Shown: positions 61,825 through 64,000 of the stretch, piece by piece | How positions within the stretch are numbered: position 1 is the stretch's first letter | Layout: the number at the start of each line of letters is the position of its first letter | DNA from: Thermus amyloliquefaciens | GTDB lineage: Bacteria > Deinococcota > Deinococci > Deinococcales > Thermaceae | Reading direction: 5' to 3' | Length of the DNA stretch: 64,000 bases | Assembly: GCF_000744885.1 (NCBI RefSeq) | Contig: NZ_JQMV01000003.1 | Span: forward strand, 186,001 to 250,000 | The notes under the pieces: generated by a model | Told to the model about the DNA's origin: nothing | Databases searched by the model: none | The model's input: the letters and a program-made list of their open reading frames with translations, nothing else | Translations under genes and position numbers: made by a program

Positions 61825-63424
61825 AGGAAAGGCTTTGCCCCGTGGCCTCGTCGTACTGCCCCTTCAGGATGTTCTGCCACCGCACCTCGTAGGCCAAGCA
61901 GCCATCGTAGAGGCGGAGGGTGAGGCCCAGGCGGGTGAGGCCCTCCTGGTTTAGCCCCACCTCGGGGGCGAGCCAGAGGGCCTGGCAGCAGGTGCGGTCG
62001 GGGAGGGGCATGGCGTAGGAGAGGCGCACCTCCTCGAGGCTTCCCCGCAGATAGGCCAGGCGGAAGCTCCCCAGAGCCTCGTCCCGGTAGCTTCCCTCCA
62101 GGCGGTCCAGGCGCTGGCCCAAGGGGTTTTCCAGGGTGTAGCCCAGGCCCCAGGGGCCCAGGGTCCCCTCCAGCTGGAGGCGCTGGAACTCGTCCCGGTG
62201 TTCCCAGGTGAAGGGGGGGGTGGGGGAAAGGGCCTCGAGCCTCCCCGCATAGGAGGCCCTTAAGGTGAGGTCCCCTTCCCGGAAGGTGCCCTCCAGGCTT
62301 CCCCCTAAGGCCAGGTAGGGCTCGTAGCCGGCGAAGGGATAGGTGGCCAGGAGGAGGGCCGGGCTCAGGGTGAGGCCGAGGGGCCCCTCCCTGAAGGCGT
62401 GGCGGTAGGCGCCCTCCAAGCCCAAGGTGAGGCCCCGGCTCCTTCCCGTTTCCGCGTAGCGCAGGAAGGGCCTCAGGGTGAGGTTCTCCAGGCGGAGGGT
62501 GGGGGTGTAGCGGGCCTCTAGCCTCGGGGTGTCCAGGTCGGGGGGAAGGGGGCTTGCGGCGAAGAAGAAGTCCTCCCACTGGGCCTGCACCCCTGGGGCG
62601 TACCCAAACCGCACCTCAGCCCCCCGGTTTCCCTCCCTTAGGCCCAGGCGCAGGGCCTCTTCAGGGGTCCCGAGCCCCGTGGCCAGGAGGGTGAGGCTTC
62701 GCTCCCAGCGGCCGATCTCCTCCCCGGGCTTGGGCAAGGGGAAGTCTTGGAGCCCCAGGGTCCAGCCCCCGGTGTCGGAGCTTGCCAAGACCAGGGGGCT
62801 TCTGAGCTCCGGCCGCCGGTTGGCGTTGGCCCGGGCCTCCCCCAGGGGCACCTCGAGGCCCCAAAGCCCCAAGGTGGCCTCCCCCTTGAGCTCCCCGGTA
62901 CCCACCAGGAAGGTGGCCTCGTCCATGGCCAGGCGCACGTCCTCCCCGCAGGGGCAGGGGGTGGCCAGGAACCCCTTGAGCCGGGCCTCCTCCCGGGTGA
63001 AGGTGGCCTCCTTGGCCCGCACCCGGTAGGCGGGGCTTTCCAGGAGGATCCCTTCCCCCTGGAGGGGGGCCTCGAGGCTAAGCCGCTCCACCTGGGCCTT
63101 CAGCCTTCCCCGGCTCAGGCGCACCCCCTGAAGCGCCTTCCCCAAAAGGGCCTCCGCCTCCACCCGCCAACCCTGGGCCTCCCCCCGGAGGTTTTCCGCC
63201 CGGAAGGTCCCCTCGGCCTCCAGGTACCGGATGGCGGGGGCTTCCAGGTAAAGCCCCTCCCTTTCCAAGCAGGCCCGGCCCTCAAAGACCAGGACCTCCC
63301 CGTCGTAGGCCATCTCCTCCCCGCCCAAAAGGCCCTCCTCCGTTTCCAGGGTGTAGGGCCTTTGCCCGCAAGGGCCCGCCAGAGCCAACCCCAAGAGGGT
63401 CCCCAAGACCAAGAGCCGCTTCAT
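61805..63424 (-). CDS. LptD/OstA-like outer-membrane protein
   Basis: 539 residues. Signal peptide (MKRLLVLGTLLGLALAGPC), an OstA-like beta domain (about 25-160: YDGEVLVFEGRACLEREGLYLEAPAIRYLEAEGTFRAENL), then a C-terminal barrel of amphipathic strands rich in Tyr, Leu and Arg ending LSFGLSLR. It is shorter than E. coli LptD (about 780 residues). Cysteines near 156-158 and 480 could pair. Likely the outer-membrane exit of an Lpt-type bridge together with the LptF and LptC-like genes. Confidence 0.82.
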   Translation of the reverse strand: MKRLLVLGTLLGLALAGPCGQRPYTLETEEGLLGGEEMAYDGEVLVFEGRACLEREGLYLEAPAIRYLEAEGTFRAENLRGEAQGWRVEAEALLGKALQGVRLSRGRLKAQVERLSLEAPLQGEGILLESPAYRVRAKEATFTREEARLKGFLATPCPCGEDVRLAMDEATFLVGTGELKGEATLGLWGLEVPLGEARANANRRPELRSPLVLASSDTGGWTLGLQDFPLPKPGEEIGRWERSLTLLATGLGTPEEALRLGLREGNRGAEVRFGYAPGVQAQWEDFFFAASPLPPDLDTPRLEARYTPTLRLENLTLRPFLRYAETGRSRGLTLGLEGAYRHAFREGPLGLTLSPALLLATYPFAGYEPYLALGGSLEGTFREGDLTLRASYAGRLEALSPTPPFTWEHRDEFQRLQLEGTLGPWGLGYTLENPLGQRLDRLEGSYRDEALGSFRLAYLRGSLEEVRLSYAMPLPDRTCCQALWLAPEVGLNQEGLTRLGLTLRLYDGCLAYEVRWQNILKGQYDEATGQSLSFGLSLR

Positions 63425-63431
63425 GTTGGGG

Positions 63432-63437
63432 ATTCTA
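63432..63437 (-). promoter_or_regulatory. -10 element of leaderless lptD-like gene promoter
   Basis: TAGAAT on the minus strand, seven bases, then ATG at 63424. Confidence 0.5.
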
Positions 63438-63500
63438 CATAAGGGGACTTAAACCTGGAAGGAGGGAAGGGCATGGTATTCTCGGCTAGGAGAGGGGATC

Positions 63501-63785
63501 ATGTTGGAGCGCTCCGCAACAATCTTAGAAGAGCTTAAGCTCAAGATCGCCACCCGGCAGGCGGTGGTGGGGGTGGTGGGCCTAGGGTATGTGGGCCTGC
63601 CCTTCGCCGTGGAGAAGGCCAAGGTGGGCTTCCGGGTGATCGGGGTGGAGCAGAACCCGAGGCGGGCGGAGAAGGTGAACCGGGGGGAAAACTACATTCC
63701 CGACGTGCACGATGAGGAGCTTAGGGAACTGGTGGCCCAAGGGCTACTCCGGGCAGAGACTAACTTCCTTGAAGGAAAGGCATGA
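63501..63785 (+). pseudogene. Truncated nucleotide-sugar dehydrogenase (N-terminal 94 residues)
   Basis: UDP-glucose/UDP-N-acetylmannosamine dehydrogenases are about 430 residues. Here only the NAD-binding start remains: VVGVVGLGYVGLPFAVEKAKVGFRVIGVEQNPRRAEKVNRGENYIPDVHDEEL, then the frame ends NFLEGKA-stop. The catalytic Cys and the sugar-binding half are missing, and the next gene begins within the stop. A deletion fusing this gene to the flippase region explains it better than a frameshift, since no dehydrogenase remnant follows. Confidence 0.85.
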
Positions 63786-64000
63786 CAAGTCACTTATCCC
63801 GCTTCCTTCGCCACGGCCTGGTTCAGAACATCCTGGCCCTCTATGGGGTCCACTTTGCCAACTACCTGTTCCCTCTCGTCACCGTTCCCTATCTGGCCAG
63901 GGTCCTGGGGCCCAAGGAATGGGGGCTTCTGGCCTTCACCCAGGCCTTTGGGGGGTACCTCAACCTCCTGGTGGAGTATGGCTTTGGTCTTTCCGCTACC
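63782..64000 (+). CDS. Polysaccharide flippase, Wzx-like (3' end outside window)
   Basis: The first 73 codons of a membrane protein: MTSHLSRFLRHGLVQNILALYG, then VHFANYLFPLVTVPYLARVLGPKEWGLLAFTQAFGGYLNLLVEYGFGLSAT, the typical start of polysaccharide-biosynthesis flippases (PF01943). ATG overlaps the truncated dehydrogenase stop as ATGA. Marks the beginning of a surface-polysaccharide locus continuing to the right. Confidence 0.88.
   Translation, partial: MTSHLSRFLRHGLVQNILALYGVHFANYLFPLVTVPYLARVLGPKEWGLLAFTQAFGGYLNLLVEYGFGLSAT

Overview
The window is a 64 kb piece of a chromosome from a Thermus species. The evidence is very high G+C with strong G/C bias at third codon positions, and proteins that read like known Thermus proteins: an 88-residue S18 starting at TTG, a two-OB-fold SSB, E1-alpha and E1-beta of 367 and 324 residues, coproheme decarboxylase, and LipB. 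Many transcription units also start as leaderless mRNAs, which is typical of Deinococcus-Thermus. I cannot name the species. Genes are dense, with many 4-base ATGA/GTGA overlaps. No rRNA operon, CRISPR array or prophage is visible.

Layout. 0-7 kb: an ABC ATPase cut by the window edge, a MazG-like protein, methylglyoxal synthase, ComM, a Fic protein, then an exporter cluster (two EamA proteins and one MFS protein) in which two genes carry frameshifts. 7-10 kb: the three-gene proton-translocating transhydrogenase. 10-12 kb: tRNA-Asn and rpsF-ssb-rpsR-rplI. 12-22 kb: a short-chain dehydrogenase, lipoate synthesis (lipB-lipA), a 3-hydroxyisobutyrate dehydrogenase-like gene, and the branched-chain 2-oxoacid dehydrogenase operon, which is interrupted by a hicB-hicA toxin-antitoxin pair. 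22-28 kb: RlmH, a zincin, BirA, a sugar nucleotidyltransferase, YjbQ and a RelA/SpoT enzyme. 28-33 kb: a large coiled-coil protein, MscS, HemQ and a half-size HemQ-like paralogue. 33-37 kb: PepSY, DUF2271 and ApbE genes facing a two-component system across a repeat-rich operator. 37-44 kb: ruvA, an enoyl-CoA hydratase and the 2-oxoglutarate dehydrogenase operon with sucB split by a frameshift. 44-48 kb: a subtilase lipoprotein and an Ig/fibronectin-like lipoprotein with a coupled leader ORF. 48-54 kb: argG-argH-GNAT-carA and fhs. 54-57 kb: a TnpB-related gene without a zinc ribbon, threonine dehydratase, secG and tRNA-Ala. 57-64 kb: cell-envelope genes (LptF, LptC/A-like, O-antigen-ligase-like, LptD-like), a truncated nucleotide-sugar dehydrogenase and the start of a flippase.

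How the genes work together. Lipoyl synthesis lies beside a lipoyl-dependent dehydrogenase complex, and a second such complex lies 20 kb away. The ribosomal cluster follows the usual rpsF-ssb-rpsR-rplI order. Arginine synthesis runs into carA. The last 7 kb look like envelope glycan export and assembly. The strongest signal beyond single genes is a recurring start architecture: a TANNNT (-10) hexamer, then 5-7 bases, then the start codon, which I located in front of 19 genes.

Limits. All coordinates and motifs were read by eye. Family names rest on recognised motifs and not on searches. The four single-base frameshifts all fall at G/C runs, so they could be sequencing errors.
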